From assembly GCA_965199555.1 (NCBI GenBank), contig CBDASJ010000012.1, forward strand, positions 124,001 through 188,000: DNA of 64,000 nt, given 5' to 3'. This document shows positions 17,377 to 27,527 of this stretch, piece after piece. The position numbers and the translations under genes are program-made. The notes under the pieces are model-generated. The model did no database searches. It worked only from the letters and a program-made list of their open reading frames with translations, and was not told where the DNA came from. Source of the DNA: LMUY01 sp965199555 (GTDB taxonomy: Bacteria; Pseudomonadota; Alphaproteobacteria; Acetobacterales; Acetobacteraceae). How positions within the stretch are numbered: the first letter of the stretch is position 1; every line of letters begins with the position of its first letter.

Positions 17377-17476
17377 GCGCAGTTCACTGTCCGCCGTCGC
17401 CGCTCCGGCCATCCTGCCAGGCTCCCGGCCCGGCCGCTGGGTTGCCGGCGCGGTCGCGGCGGTTTGCAGCGCTTGG

Positions 17477-18240
17477 GTGATCTTCCAACTGCTGACCAAT
17501 CCCGGCTTCCAATGGTCCATCGTCGGCCAGTACCTGTTCAACCCGGACGTGCTGCACGGCGTGGTGACCACGGTGGAGCTGACGGCCGTGGTCATGGTGG
17601 CCGGGATCGTGGTGGGGGCCGGGCTGGCACTGGCGCGGCTGGCGACGGACCCGGTGCTGCCGGCCTGCGCGCGCGCTTTCATCTGGTTCTTCCGCGGCGT
17701 GCCGGTGCTGGTGCAACTGGTGTTCTGGTACAACCTGGCCGCCCTGTTCCCCCTGCTGTCGCTTGGCATCCCGTTCGGCGGCCCGAAATTCGCGTCGGTG
17801 TCCTCCACCGCCGCCATCTCCTCCTTCACCGCTGCGCTGCTGGGGCTCGGCCTCAACGAGGCGGCCTACATGGCGGAGATCGTGCGGGCCGGGCTGCTTT
17901 CAGTCGACCCGGGGCAGATCGACGCCTCCCGCGCCCTGGGCCACCGGCCCGGGCAAACCTTTCGCGTGGTGCTGCTGCCGCAGGCAATGCGGGCCATCGT
18001 GCCGCCCACCGGCAACCAGGTGATCGGCATGCTGAAATACACTTCAATCGCCAGTGTGGTGGCGCTGCCGGAACTGATGCAGTCGGTCGAGAACATCTAT
18101 TCGCGCACGTTCGAAACCGTGCCGCTGCTGATCGTCGCTGCCTTGTGGTACCTGTTCATGGTCGGGATCCTGTCGGTGGCGCAGATGTTCGTGGAACGCC
18201 GCTTCGCCCGCGGCGCCGAAACGCCGGGCCGGGCGCCCGC

Positions 18241-18244
<4 letters not shown>
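17477..18244 (+). CDS. Amino acid-type ABC transporter permease
   Basis: Inner-membrane permease of the HisMQ/GltJK type. The EAA loop reads EIVRAGLLSVDPGQIDASRALG. IWFFRGVPVLVQLVFWYN is the usual helix before it. The GTG at 17477 gives 255 residues, but the frame stays open upstream and encodes GRWVAGAVAAVCSAWVI, which looks like the family's first membrane helix. No ATG, GTG or TTG precedes it; only a CTG at 17387 is available, so the true start is uncertain. The stop overlaps the ATPase start as GTGA. Confidence 0.85.
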
Positions 18245-19031
<787 letters not shown>

Positions 19032-19035
<4 letters not shown>

Positions 19036-19571
19036 CCGAATGGCTCCTGGTGATCGATCTGCAGCCGGCGTTTTCCCACCCGGACAGCCCGTGGTTCACG
19101 CCCAGCCTGGCGGACGCGGCGCCCGCCGTGGCGGAGTTGGTGGCGTTGTTCGGCGAGCGCGCCCTGTTCACCCGCTTTGTCCCGCCAGCCCGGCCCGAGG
19201 GCAGTTGGGTGCCGTATTACCGGCGCTGGCCGTTCGCGCTCGACCCGGCCCGTGCCGGGCTGTGGGAACTGGACGCCGCCTGGACCGGCCGGCCCAGCGT
19301 GGCCAGCCACACCTTCGCCAAATGGCTGCCGGCGGTTCGGGAACGATTGGGCGCGGCGGCAACCGTGGTGCTGTGCGGCGTGTCCACGGATTGCTGCGTG
19401 CTGATGACTGCGCTGGCCGCCGTGGATGACGGCGCCAGCGTCCGCGTGGTGGCCGAGGCCTGCGCCGCCAAGACGCCGGCGTTGCATGCCCAGGCGCTGG
19501 ACCTCATGGCGCTGCGGGCGCCGCAATTGCTGGTCACCACGATGGCCGAGGAACGGGCACGCCACGCATGA
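19032..19571 (+). CDS. Isochorismatase-family cysteine hydrolase
   Basis: Cytoplasmic alpha/beta hydrolase-like enzyme of the isochorismatase/nicotinamidase family, 179 residues. The likely catalytic triad is D9 (VIDLQPAF), K97 (FAKWLP) and C122 in GVSTDCCVLMTA. Family members cleave amides and related bonds. Here it lies between an uptake system and an FMN monooxygenase in one operon, so it probably handles the imported compound or its oxidised product. Exact substrate unknown. Confidence 0.85.
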
Positions 19572-20863
19572 AGCAGATGCATCTCGGCCTGATCATGCTC
19601 GGTGCCGGCGGCCACGTGGCGGGCTGGCGCATGCCGGACGCGCAATCCGGCTCCGAGAACCTGCCTTTGCTTCAGGGTCTGGCCGCCACGGCGGAGCGGG
19701 CGAAGTTCGACTTCCTGTTCCTGGCCGACGCGCTCAACACCGGGCTCGACGCGCATCCCGGCATGATGCTGCGATTCGAGCCGCTCACCTTGCTGGCGGC
19801 GCTGGCGATGGGGACGCGCCGGATCGGGTTGGGCGCGACCGTGTCCACCACTTACTCCGAGCCGTACAACGTCGCCCGCGCCCTGGCGTCGGTCGACCAT
19901 TTGAGCGGCGGGCGGGCGGCGTGGAACGTCGTCACCGGCTCCAGCCCGGAGGCGGCACCCAATTTCGGCCGCACGCCGCATCCGCCGCACGCGCTGCGCT
20001 ATGCCATGGCGGCCGAGTACCTGGCGGTGGTCAAGGGCCTGTGGGACAGTTGGGATGACGGCGCGCGCCTGGCCGACAAGGCATCCGGACGCTTCGTCGA
20101 CCCGGCCGGGATGCACGTGCTGGATCACCACGGCCAGTTCTACGACGTTCGCGGCCCGCTCAACATCACGCGGCCGCCGCAGGGCCACCCCGTGATCCTG
20201 CAAGCCGGCGCGTCCGAAGCGGGACGGGACTTCGCGGCCGCCACGGCGGAGGTGGTGTTCACCGTGCAGCAGGACATCGACGAGGCGGTGGCGTTTGCCC
20301 GCGACCTGCGCGCCCGCTGCGTGGCCCATGGCCGGCCGGCGGACGCCATCCGCATCCTGCCCGGTGTGTCGGCGGTGGTGGGCCGGACGGAAGCGGACGC
20401 CAAGGCCACCATCGCCGAACTGGCCGCCTTGGCCGATCCGGAAGCGGCGATGAGGGTGCTGTCGGATCGGCTGGGCCATGACTTGTCCGGCTATGACCTG
20501 GATGGGCCGGTGCCCGAGCTGCCGCCATCCGGCATGATGCAAGGCCACGCGGTGACGCTCGCCGCGTTGGCCCGGCGGCAGCGCATGACCCTGCGGGAGC
20601 TGCGCGACTTCGCCGCGGCCAGTTCCGGCCACCGGGTGGTGCACGGCACCGGGGAGATGATCGCAGACGACCTGGAAACCTGGTTCCGGGCCGGGGCTGC
20701 GGACGGGTTCGTCGTGTCGTGCCCGTATTATCCCGGCCCGCTGGAAGCGTTCGTCGACGCCGTGGTCCCGGTCCTGCAGGCGCGCGGGTTGTTCCGTTCG
20801 GAGTACGAGGGCACGACGCTGCGGGACCATTTGGGCCTCGCCCGGCCGCCGCGCGGCGGGTGA
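19568..20863 (+). CDS. FMN-dependent monooxygenase, NtaA/DmoA (LLM) family
   Basis: Bacterial luciferase-like flavin monooxygenase, 431 residues, the size of the NtaA/SnaA/DszA/DmoA group. It shows FDFLFLADAL near the N-terminus, IGLGATVSTTYSEPYNVAR, LSGGRAAWNVVTG and PVILQAGASEAGRDFAA. These enzymes use reduced FMN from a separate reductase, which is not encoded here. The ATG overlaps the hydrolase stop (ATGA). With the ABC transporter and hydrolase it suggests uptake and oxidative breakdown of a small S- or N-containing organic compound; that assignment is inference. Confidence 0.88.
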   Translation: MKQMHLGLIMLGAGGHVAGWRMPDAQSGSENLPLLQGLAATAERAKFDFLFLADALNTGLDAHPGMMLRFEPLTLLAALAMGTRRIGLGATVSTTYSEPYNVARALASVDHLSGGRAAWNVVTGSSPEAAPNFGRTPHPPHALRYAMAAEYLAVVKGLWDSWDDGARLADKASGRFVDPAGMHVLDHHGQFYDVRGPLNITRPPQGHPVILQAGASEAGRDFAAATAEVVFTVQQDIDEAVAFARDLRARCVAHGRPADAIRILPGVSAVVGRTEADAKATIAELAALADPEAAMRVLSDRLGHDLSGYDLDGPVPELPPSGMMQGHAVTLAALARRQRMTLRELRDFAAASSGHRVVHGTGEMIADDLETWFRAGAADGFVVSCPYYPGPLEAFVDAVVPVLQARGLFRSEYEGTTLRDHLGLARPPRGG

Positions 20864-20877
20864 GGGTCGGCCCCTGC

Positions 20878-20900
20878 CCGGCACCGGATCACGGTGCCGG
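20878..20900. terminator. Hairpin between convergent genes
   Basis: A perfect 9-bp stem, CCGGCACCG/CGGTGCCGG, with a 5-nt loop lies 14 bp past the monooxygenase stop and 12 bp from the stop of the opposing OmpA-like gene. There is no T-run, so termination would be partial or bidirectional. Confidence 0.5.
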
Positions 20901-20911
20901 TTCAGCCGAGA

Positions 20912-21409
20912 TCAGGACGGTGTTGCGACCAGGTCCACGCGGCGGTTCAGCGCCCGGCCCTGCGGGTTGTCCTGCCCGTTCGGCAGCGTATTCGGTGCGA
21001 TCGGGCGGCTTTCCCCATTGCCCGCTTCACTGATGGCGGCCGGCGGGATGCCCTGCCCCACAAGCCATTGCGCCACCGCGTGCGCCCGCCGCACCGAAAG
21101 CTGGTTGTTGTAGGCCGCCGAGCCGATGCTGTCGGTGTTGCCTTCCACCCGGATCGCCGGATACGGAATCGCCTGGCGCACCGTCCCGAGGGTTTGTTGC
21201 AGCGCTGCATAGGCTTCCGGCCGCAGCGTCGCGCTATCAAAGGCAAAGAGCACGTCCGCTGGGAGTGAGTAACGTGCCGGCTCGGCATAAGCCGCCGGCT
21301 GGTAGGGGTAGCCGGTGCCGACGCACCCCGATACGGAGCCGGCCAGCAACCCCAGGACGGGAATCCACCGGAAGCCGCGAGTGGCGCGGGCGATGCGAGG
21401 CATGGGCAT
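20912..21409 (-). CDS. OmpA-family lipoprotein
   Basis: Peptidoglycan-binding outer-membrane lipoprotein. From the ATG at 21409 the product is 165 residues. The signal peptide ends LLAGSVSGC with Cys near residue 29. An OmpA C-terminal domain follows: VLFAFDSATLRPEA, IRVEGNTDSIGSAAYN, LSVRRAHAVAQWL and the NRRVDL end. It should anchor the outer membrane to the cell wall. It resembles Pal or YiaD-type proteins but has no tol genes nearby. Confidence 0.88.
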   Translation of the reverse strand: MPMPRIARATRGFRWIPVLGLLAGSVSGCVGTGYPYQPAAYAEPARYSLPADVLFAFDSATLRPEAYAALQQTLGTVRQAIPYPAIRVEGNTDSIGSAAYNNQLSVRRAHAVAQWLVGQGIPPAAISEAGNGESRPIAPNTLPNGQDNPQGRALNRRVDLVATPS

Positions 21410-21554
21410 GATCCTCCATTGAATGGGACGCACGGCGCCGCTGTATCGTCCAGCCGGCGCCCAGCCTGCATTGTTCGTCACGGATGATCCAACCGCAAGC
21501 CGGCTCACCGCACCGCCTTGCCCGCCCGGCTTGCCCCAGAGTGGCTGTCGCCTT

Positions 21555-22511
21555 CTAGCCGTCAAGCCACTCCGCGAGGACGGCCGCGACCTGGTCGCTG
21601 TTGCGCTCCATCATCATCATGTGGCCGTTGCCTTTGATGCCCCGCGCCCCGAGGTCGAGGAACTGCACGTCCGCGCCATGGGCATGCAGCCAATCGGCGA
21701 TGGGCCGGTCACTCGGCTCGTCGTGATCGAGGTCGTGCGTGGCGATCACCACCAGCACCGGCTTGCCGGCGTAGTGGGTGAAGTCCGTCACGCGGAGCTG
21801 CCTCGCATCGACGTTCATGCGTTCCAGGATCAAGCGGGGCGACACCGGCTGCAGTGAGGCACGGTAGGCTTCCCGCAGATCGGCGGGGAACTGCGTCCCA
21901 TCACCGATCAGCTTCTTGTCGACGAAGAATGCGGGTGGGAAGAACGGCGCGTCCAACCTCAGCCGGACGGTGCCGGACGGTTGCTCCACATCGACGAAGT
22001 CCGGACCGCGGCCGTGGGTGGTGGCGGGTGCCTGGATGTTGCCCGGCGGTGCCGGCGCCACCGCGACAAGCTTCCGCACGCTGGTGCCGTGGCTTTCCAG
22101 CAGCTTCCAGCCAAACGTCCCGCTCATGGAATGCGAGAACAGGATCGCCGGCTCGCCGATCGCGCACAGCACGTCCGCCAGCCCCGAATGGACCAGCGCG
22201 CCATCCAGCCGGTCGAGCGGCACGCTGCCGCTGCGTCCGTGGCCGGGCCAATCCGGCACGAACACGCGGTGGCCGCGCGCTGCGAAATACGGCGCCCAGC
22301 CAGGCCGGCCGTCCACGGTGGCCTGGTAGCACGCGCCGGTATGGCCGCCCCCGTGCATCATCATGATCGGCGGCCGGCTGGCGCCGCCGACAGGTTCCAG
22401 CACGTCGTAGAAGACGGCCGGCGCATCGGCCCGGCCGCCACCCGCGGTGAACCGGCTGGATGTCACGAGGGCCTCACTGGGAAGGTGTCGATCGTACGCC
22501 GAGCCGCTCAC
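21555..22511 (-). CDS. Alpha/beta hydrolase
   Basis: Predicted cytoplasmic esterase or related hydrolase. From the GTG at 22511 the product is 318 residues. The oxyanion-hole motif is MMMHGGGHTGACY, the nucleophile serine is in FSHSMSGTFGW (S-x-S-x-S instead of the usual G-x-S-x-G) and the catalytic histidine is probably in IKGNGHMMMME. The start lies 7 bp after the stop of the MRJP-like gene, so it ends a four-gene operon read leftwards. A later GTG at 22466 is possible. Substrate unknown. Confidence 0.82.
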   Translation of the reverse strand: MSGSAYDRHLPSEALVTSSRFTAGGGRADAPAVFYDVLEPVGGASRPPIMMMHGGGHTGACYQATVDGRPGWAPYFAARGHRVFVPDWPGHGRSGSVPLDRLDGALVHSGLADVLCAIGEPAILFSHSMSGTFGWKLLESHGTSVRKLVAVAPAPPGNIQAPATTHGRGPDFVDVEQPSGTVRLRLDAPFFPPAFFVDKKLIGDGTQFPADLREAYRASLQPVSPRLILERMNVDARQLRVTDFTHYAGKPVLVVIATHDLDHDEPSDRPIADWLHAHGADVQFLDLGARGIKGNGHMMMMERNSDQVAAVLAEWLDG

Positions 22512-22518
22512 TGTCCGA

Positions 22519-23616
22519 TCAGGGCGAGGGTTTGAAGGAGAACAAGGCCGTTGCGACGGAGGCGGGTGCGCCAGGCTTGAACCAACTGGTGTCCTGGATG
22601 TGCGACGCCGTGACATACAGGGTGCCGTCCAGACCTTCCGACATGGTATCCGGCCAACGCAGCCGCTTGTCGGTCACGACCGGCTCACTCTTGCCATCAT
22701 GAAACTGGTTCACCGAGTTCGTGCCCGGCGACGTGATGTAGAGCCGGTTCGCCTTGCTCATCCACAACCCGTCCGCCACCGTCGTGATGCCGACCTTCTG
22801 CACCGCGGCCGCGACGTCGGCCGCAGGTGTGCCAGCAGCCAGCTTGGCAGTGGGGATGGAATACAGGGTCCGCCCGGTCAGCGCCTGCCAATACAATGTC
22901 TGCCCGTCGTTGGACAAAGCGATGCCATCGGCGGCGAAGGCCGGTTGACGCCCGTCTGGCCGGGTAAGGGGCTTGCCGTCCACCTTGACGACGACGTCCT
23001 TCTCCATCTGCGTTCTGGCGTCGCCATCGAGCGCGCGAAAGGCGGAGCCGGCGTCCAGGTCCACGACGATGATCGCCCCTCGCGTGCCTGAATCCGTAAT
23101 ATACGCGGTCTTGCCGTCCGGGCTGAAGCGCACGTCGTTGAGATAGGTGCCCTGCAAGGCAACGTTGTCGGCAAAGTGGATCACCTTGGTGACGGCATTC
23201 GTTGCCAGGTCGATCCGCACGAGCTTGGGTGCGCCGGGCAGGATCTTCTCGTTGCCCGGTGCGCCGGGGTCTAGCACCCACAGCGCCCCGTGATTGTCGG
23301 CTACCACGGACTGCACGCAAACGAAGTGGTCATCGACCGACATCTCGTTGGCACGGGCATTGCGCCAAGCGTTCCACGCCTCGTTCGGATACGGCTTCAA
23401 CTGACCGCCGGGCAGCACTTCCGCGACTGAGATCGGCGCATCATCGGTCCAACGCGGGAAGTTGACGAAGATGCGGCCGGTCGGCGAGACGCTGACACCC
23501 GTCACCTCGTGGGGAAAGCTGGCAACCTGGTGCAATTGGGGCGCGGTCGCGGCTTGGACCGGGCTGCCAAGCAGCAAAGCCAAGGCGGCTGCAGCCGCCA
23601 CTAAATCTGTCCGCAT
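22519..23616 (-). CDS. Major royal jelly/yellow-like beta-propeller protein, secreted
   Basis: 365 residues with a clear signal peptide (ends SPVQAAT). Propeller repeats include VSVSPTGRIFVNFPRW, NHGALWVLDPGAPG, LNDVRFSPDGKTAYITDSG, DGLWMSKANRLYITSPG and LDGTLYVTASH. The pattern matches bacterial MRJP/yellow family proteins and is related to SMP-30/gluconolactonase propellers. It should be periplasmic. Gaps of 12 and 7 bp to its neighbours indicate an operon. Enzymatic activity is unknown. Confidence 0.82.
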   Translation of the reverse strand: MRTDLVAAAAALALLLGSPVQAATAPQLHQVASFPHEVTGVSVSPTGRIFVNFPRWTDDAPISVAEVLPGGQLKPYPNEAWNAWRNARANEMSVDDHFVCVQSVVADNHGALWVLDPGAPGNEKILPGAPKLVRIDLATNAVTKVIHFADNVALQGTYLNDVRFSPDGKTAYITDSGTRGAIIVVDLDAGSAFRALDGDARTQMEKDVVVKVDGKPLTRPDGRQPAFAADGIALSNDGQTLYWQALTGRTLYSIPTAKLAAGTPAADVAAAVQKVGITTVADGLWMSKANRLYITSPGTNSVNQFHDGKSEPVVTDKRLRWPDTMSEGLDGTLYVTASHIQDTSWFKPGAPASVATALFSFKPSP

Positions 23617-23628
23617 CTAACTCAACCC

Positions 23629-24045
23629 CTACGCTGTCGTGTGTTCGCTGGTGGCGACCAGGGTGCGCTGCGCGGTTTGCCGCCGCCGGGCGCTTGCCCG
23701 GGCGAGGCTGGCCGCACACAGCACGTCAAGCGCCGTAACGCCCAGCACCATCGCCAAAGCAATTCGCGTCGTGCCTCGGCGCGGGTTGCTCGGCACCAGG
23801 GCCTGTGTCAGCAAACCGATATCGAGTATGTCCCCCGCCACACGGGCCGATGGGCCGATCGGGTGGTCGGGCTTGGCCAGCACGATCAGCCCCGCCGCGA
23901 CTTCCCGCATGCCGAAGGCGCGCACGAGCCAGGCCCCGCCCGCGAGGCCAAGCCGACGCGACAGGAAGCCGGGCAGGCTGACCTCCATCGCGCCAAGCGC
24001 CAGGCTGAACCAGCCCAGCATCCGTGACAGCATGATCGGGCTCAT
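23629..24045 (-). CDS. Small integral membrane protein, DUF4267/cyclase-dehydrase-associated type
   Basis: 138 residues with three or four hydrophobic helices (GWFSLALGAMEVSLPG, VAAGLIVLAKP, IALAMVLGVTALDVLCAAS) and the pattern AFGMREVAAG. This pattern occurs in small membrane proteins sometimes annotated as cyclase/dehydrase N-terminal domains. It lies 25 bp after the catalase-like gene and 12 bp before the MRJP-like gene. Function unknown. Confidence 0.7.
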   Translation of the reverse strand: MSPIMLSRMLGWFSLALGAMEVSLPGFLSRRLGLAGGAWLVRAFGMREVAAGLIVLAKPDHPIGPSARVAGDILDIGLLTQALVPSNPRRGTTRIALAMVLGVTALDVLCAASLARASARRRQTAQRTLVATSEHTTA

Positions 24046-24070
24046 CGGTCCATTCCTTTCTGCATCGGCT

Positions 24071-25165
24071 TCAGTCGGGGATCTGGGACAGCTCGGTCGG
24101 CTCGACCTGTTGTTCGTGGTTCTGGCCCTGGCGGTACGCGACCAAGGCCTGGTAGGTCGCCAAGCGCGCCCGCATCAGTGAGCCCAACGGGCGATGCGCG
24201 GCAAGCGAGTGTGCCGGCTGGAACGACAACGCATTGTCGAAGAACGCTTGCCGCGCCGGGCTGTAGGCGTCCTGTGCCGGGATATCGATCCGCGCCACTG
24301 CCACGTAGGGGCTCTGGTCCTCCGGCCAAACGACGGCGGCATCCTCGACCGGCATCGCCGTCAAGTCCGTGCAGAGCTGCACGCGAAACTCGAACGTCGC
24401 GCCATGCGACCGCAGATGATCCACGGCGGCGTGGCGGAACGCATCCGGATCGGCGCCAGTGTCCACCGTCTGGTCGATCAAGGCGACCAGATCAGGCGAG
24501 ACCGGGAACACTCCCATCTTCGCCACGTAGTCGCCGTAACGCAGGGCCGCCTGGCTGAAATAGGCGTCGGCGAGCGGATTGCGCTTGGTGTGACCGAAGA
24601 AGCCGAACGTGGCGCTGTCACCTCCTACCGCGTTCAATGCGGCATTGGCTGCCCGCGCAGTGCTGGACACGGCCTGCTTGACGCCTTCCGGCATGCCGAC
24701 GCCTTTCTCGATGCCCTTGATGGCGGTCAGGAACGTCTTCGCCGTGGACTGAGCGAAGGCCGGCCCTGTGGCGAACACGAAATCCTGCGAGGCTGCGGTG
24801 TGGCCGGGCAGCTTGGCGCCATCCACTCCCAGCACCTTCAAGCCGATGCCGCGATGCGTCGATACGCTGTCGGACAGCACCTCACCCGGACCCTGCGCGA
24901 ACCGCATGAGCACTGGGTAGCTGCGTGGTTCCGCGAACAGGCCCTGCCGCAGTTGCGGCGGCAGGTTGACGAGCACTTCCACCGTGCCCTTGACCAGGCT
25001 CGTGCTCTTGGCGTGGGACGCTCGCACCGTGCGGCCATCACGATCGGCGACCTTGCGGCTTTCTGAAATCATGGTGGCGATGATGTCGTCCACCGTCGTG
25101 TTTTCATCGGCGGAAACATCTTCAACACTGTCCGTGTAACGGACGTAGTTCGAACTTGCCGACAT
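24071..25165 (-). CDS. Catalase-family heme protein
   Basis: 364 residues from the ATG at 25165, which has GAAGGAG five bases upstream. It lacks the full length of a classical catalase. It keeps the distal-histidine region RASHAKSTSLVKG, the LMRFAQGPG strand, DFVFATGPAF and a C-terminal HRPLGSLMRARLATYQALVAYR resembling the proximal heme helix of catalase-like hydroperoxidases. It could be a peroxidase or allene-oxide-synthase-like protein rather than a true catalase. No signal peptide. First gene of a leftward operon. Confidence 0.82.
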   Translation of the reverse strand: MSASSNYVRYTDSVEDVSADENTTVDDIIATMISESRKVADRDGRTVRASHAKSTSLVKGTVEVLVNLPPQLRQGLFAEPRSYPVLMRFAQGPGEVLSDSVSTHRGIGLKVLGVDGAKLPGHTAASQDFVFATGPAFAQSTAKTFLTAIKGIEKGVGMPEGVKQAVSSTARAANAALNAVGGDSATFGFFGHTKRNPLADAYFSQAALRYGDYVAKMGVFPVSPDLVALIDQTVDTGADPDAFRHAAVDHLRSHGATFEFRVQLCTDLTAMPVEDAAVVWPEDQSPYVAVARIDIPAQDAYSPARQAFFDNALSFQPAHSLAAHRPLGSLMRARLATYQALVAYRQGQNHEQQVEPTELSQIPD

Positions 25166-25254
25166 ACACGCTCCTTCGTTCAGGTGCCCCGGAGATGGGC
25201 ACAACGCCTTTGACACTGAGGCCATGGGGTTAGCCTCAGTGTCGGCAGGGGTGG

Positions 25255-26430
25255 CTAGTTGAGGTTGAACACAACCTTGACGCAGCCGTCCTTCTTGTCG
25301 CGGAAGGTCTTGTACAAGTCAGGCCCGTCCGCTAGGTCTTTGCTGCGATGCGTGATCAGGAAGCTCGGGTCGATCTTGCCGTCCTGGATCAGCTTCGTGA
25401 GTGGTTCCAGGTAGCGCTTGACGTGGGTCTGGCCGCTTTTCATGGTCAACCCCTTCTGCACGATCGAGCCCATGTTCACCGGTACCGGGCCACCGTAGAC
25501 GCCGGGCACGGACACGATGCCGCACGGGCGCACGGCGGTAATCATCTGCTCCAGCGCGTAGGGGCGCTGCGTGCTGGTCAGCTTCTCCTGCACGGCACTC
25601 AACGCGCCCATGAAACCGTGGCCGCCGGCGGTCGCTTCCATGCCGACGCAGTCGATCACGGCATCCGGCCCTTGGCCGTGCGTCATCTCGTCCAGACGCG
25701 CCAGCACGTCCTCCTGGCTCAAGGTGATGATGTCCGTGGCACCCGCCTGTTTTGCCAGTGCGATCCGCTCGGGCACGTCCTCGATCACGATCACCCGTTC
25801 CGCGCCCATCAGGATCGCGGACTTGATGGCGAACAGCCCGACCGGGCCGGCGCCCCAGATGGCGATGGTTTCGCCACCCTTGATCTCGCAATGCTCGGCA
25901 GCCTGCCAGCCCGTGGGCAGGATGTCGGTCAGGAACAGCAACTGGTCGTCCGTCAAGCCCTCGGGCGCGCGCATCGGCGCTACGTCGGCCATGGGAACGC
26001 GGACATATTCGGCCTGGCCGCCCCAGTAGCCGCCGGTCAGATGGGAATACCCGAACAGCCCGGCTGTGGTGTGGCCGAACACCTTGGCTGCCATTGCCGC
26101 GTTGCGGTTCGACCGCTCGCAGCACGACCAGTTTTCCATGCGGCACATCCGGCATTCGCCGCAGTTGATGTTGAAGGGGACAACGATCCTGTCACCCTTC
26201 TTCCACTTATGATCCGGTGAGCCGACCTCGACAACCTCCCCCATGAATTCGTGGCCGAGGACATCGCCGCTCTCCATGGTGGGCATCTGCCCGTCCATCA
26301 GATGCAGGTCGGAGCCGCAGATGGCGCAGCTCGTAACCTTGATGATGACGTCGCGTGCGTCTTCAATTTTTGGGTCCGGCACCGTGTCGCACCGGATGTC
26401 GCCTTTGCCGTGCCAGCAGAGCGCCCGCAT
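25255..26430 (-). CDS. Zinc-dependent alcohol dehydrogenase (formaldehyde dehydrogenase-like MDR)
   Basis: 391 residues from the ATG at 26430. The catalytic zinc ligands are C38 (CAICGSD) and H60-E61 (GHE). The structural-zinc cysteines are in NCGECRMCRMENWSCCE. The Rossmann motif is IWGAGPVGLFA. Overall it resembles the glutathione-independent formaldehyde dehydrogenase/threonine dehydrogenase branch, which uses NAD(P) on small alcohols or aldehydes. It is divergent from the binding protein at 26648. Substrate not determined. Confidence 0.88.
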   Translation of the reverse strand: MRALCWHGKGDIRCDTVPDPKIEDARDVIIKVTSCAICGSDLHLMDGQMPTMESGDVLGHEFMGEVVEVGSPDHKWKKGDRIVVPFNINCGECRMCRMENWSCCERSNRNAAMAAKVFGHTTAGLFGYSHLTGGYWGGQAEYVRVPMADVAPMRAPEGLTDDQLLFLTDILPTGWQAAEHCEIKGGETIAIWGAGPVGLFAIKSAILMGAERVIVIEDVPERIALAKQAGATDIITLSQEDVLARLDEMTHGQGPDAVIDCVGMEATAGGHGFMGALSAVQEKLTSTQRPYALEQMITAVRPCGIVSVPGVYGGPVPVNMGSIVQKGLTMKSGQTHVKRYLEPLTKLIQDGKIDPSFLITHRSKDLADGPDLYKTFRDKKDGCVKVVFNLN

Positions 26431-26647
26431 TTCCTTGATCCCTTCCGAAAAAGTCGGCCGTGCTGTGACGTTGGCCCTGTGCACGCCGTTCCTAGCCAGC
26501 CAGTAAGGGCGAGGAACTCCAACCGGTTCCGGGCCGGCGTTGACGATCGCGTTAGCCTGCGCGGTGACAGGACTTCCCGCGCCAACCCCGCGATGCCATG
26601 CTACCGAGCGCGACGGCGCGCGCGCAGATGATCCGACGGGTGGCACC

Positions 26648-27406
26648 ATGCCAGACATATCCGCAAACCGCCCGGTTGATGCCGGGTGCGGCCGATTGAC
26701 CCCGGTGGCGCCTACCGGGCGCCTTCGCCTCGGGCTCGTCGAGGCGCCGGTGGCCGGCATGTTGTTCGTGCTGCGGCGGCCGGACGGGACGGCGGATGGC
26801 GTGACCGCCGAGTTGGGCGCCGACCTGGCGCGGACGGTGGGCGTCCCGGCCGATATCACCCTTTTTCCCAACACTGGGGCCGCGGTGGAAGCAATCCAGG
26901 CGGAAACGGTCGACGTCAGCTTCATGCCGGTGGATGAGTTCCGTCGCGGGCTCGTCGCGTTCGGCCCGGGCTACTACCAGATCGAAAGCACGTACCTGGT
27001 CAGTCGCGCGTCCGGCATCACCGACGTGGCGGAGGTTGACCGTGCCGGCCTGCGGGTCGTGGCCATTGCCGGCACCACCACGTTTCGCGCTTCCGCCCGC
27101 ACGCTGAAGGCAATCCAGCCGGTGCCGGTGGCCACCGTTGCCGAAGCGCTGGAGCGGATGCGGTCCGGCCAGGCCGATGCGTTTGCCTTGTCGGCCGACA
27201 CGTTGCAGTCGATGCTGCCGCAAGTGCCGGGCTCGCGCATCGCGACCGGGTTCTTCCAGCAGACCCTCGTCGCCGTCGCGGTGCCGAAAGGCCGGCCCGA
27301 GGCGCTTGCCTACGTAACCAACTGGATGGAGGCGGCGAAGCGGAACGGCCTGGTGCGCCAGGCCCTGGACAAACATGGCGTGGCGCCCGAGGGCATCGCT
27401 CCCTAG
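26648..27406 (+). CDS. Family-3 solute-binding-like protein without a clear signal peptide
   Basis: 252 residues from the ATG at 26648. RLRLGLVEAPVAGML, GVTAELGADLARTVGV and AEALERMRSGQADAFAL follow the plan of extracellular solute-binding protein family 3. The N-terminus MPDISANRPVDAGCGRL is not a signal peptide. The same frame opens further upstream at a TTG (26540), where ALACAVTGLPAPTP is mildly hydrophobic but lacks a basic start. It may be cytoplasmic, mis-started, or a sensor-like binding protein. No transporter genes adjoin it. Confidence 0.75.
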   Translation: MPDISANRPVDAGCGRLTPVAPTGRLRLGLVEAPVAGMLFVLRRPDGTADGVTAELGADLARTVGVPADITLFPNTGAAVEAIQAETVDVSFMPVDEFRRGLVAFGPGYYQIESTYLVSRASGITDVAEVDRAGLRVVAIAGTTTFRASARTLKAIQPVPVATVAEALERMRSGQADAFALSADTLQSMLPQVPGSRIATGFFQQTLVAVAVPKGRPEALAYVTNWMEAAKRNGLVRQALDKHGVAPEGIAP

Positions 27407-27527
27407 ACTCTGGGTGCACGACGGCCGGGCAATGCGACAAGCTCATCGCGGAAGCGTGCAGTCGTCCGTGCGCACCAGACGTCATTTCCGAGACTTATAA
27501 CTTGATCGTCATCCGGCGGCCGAGGAT

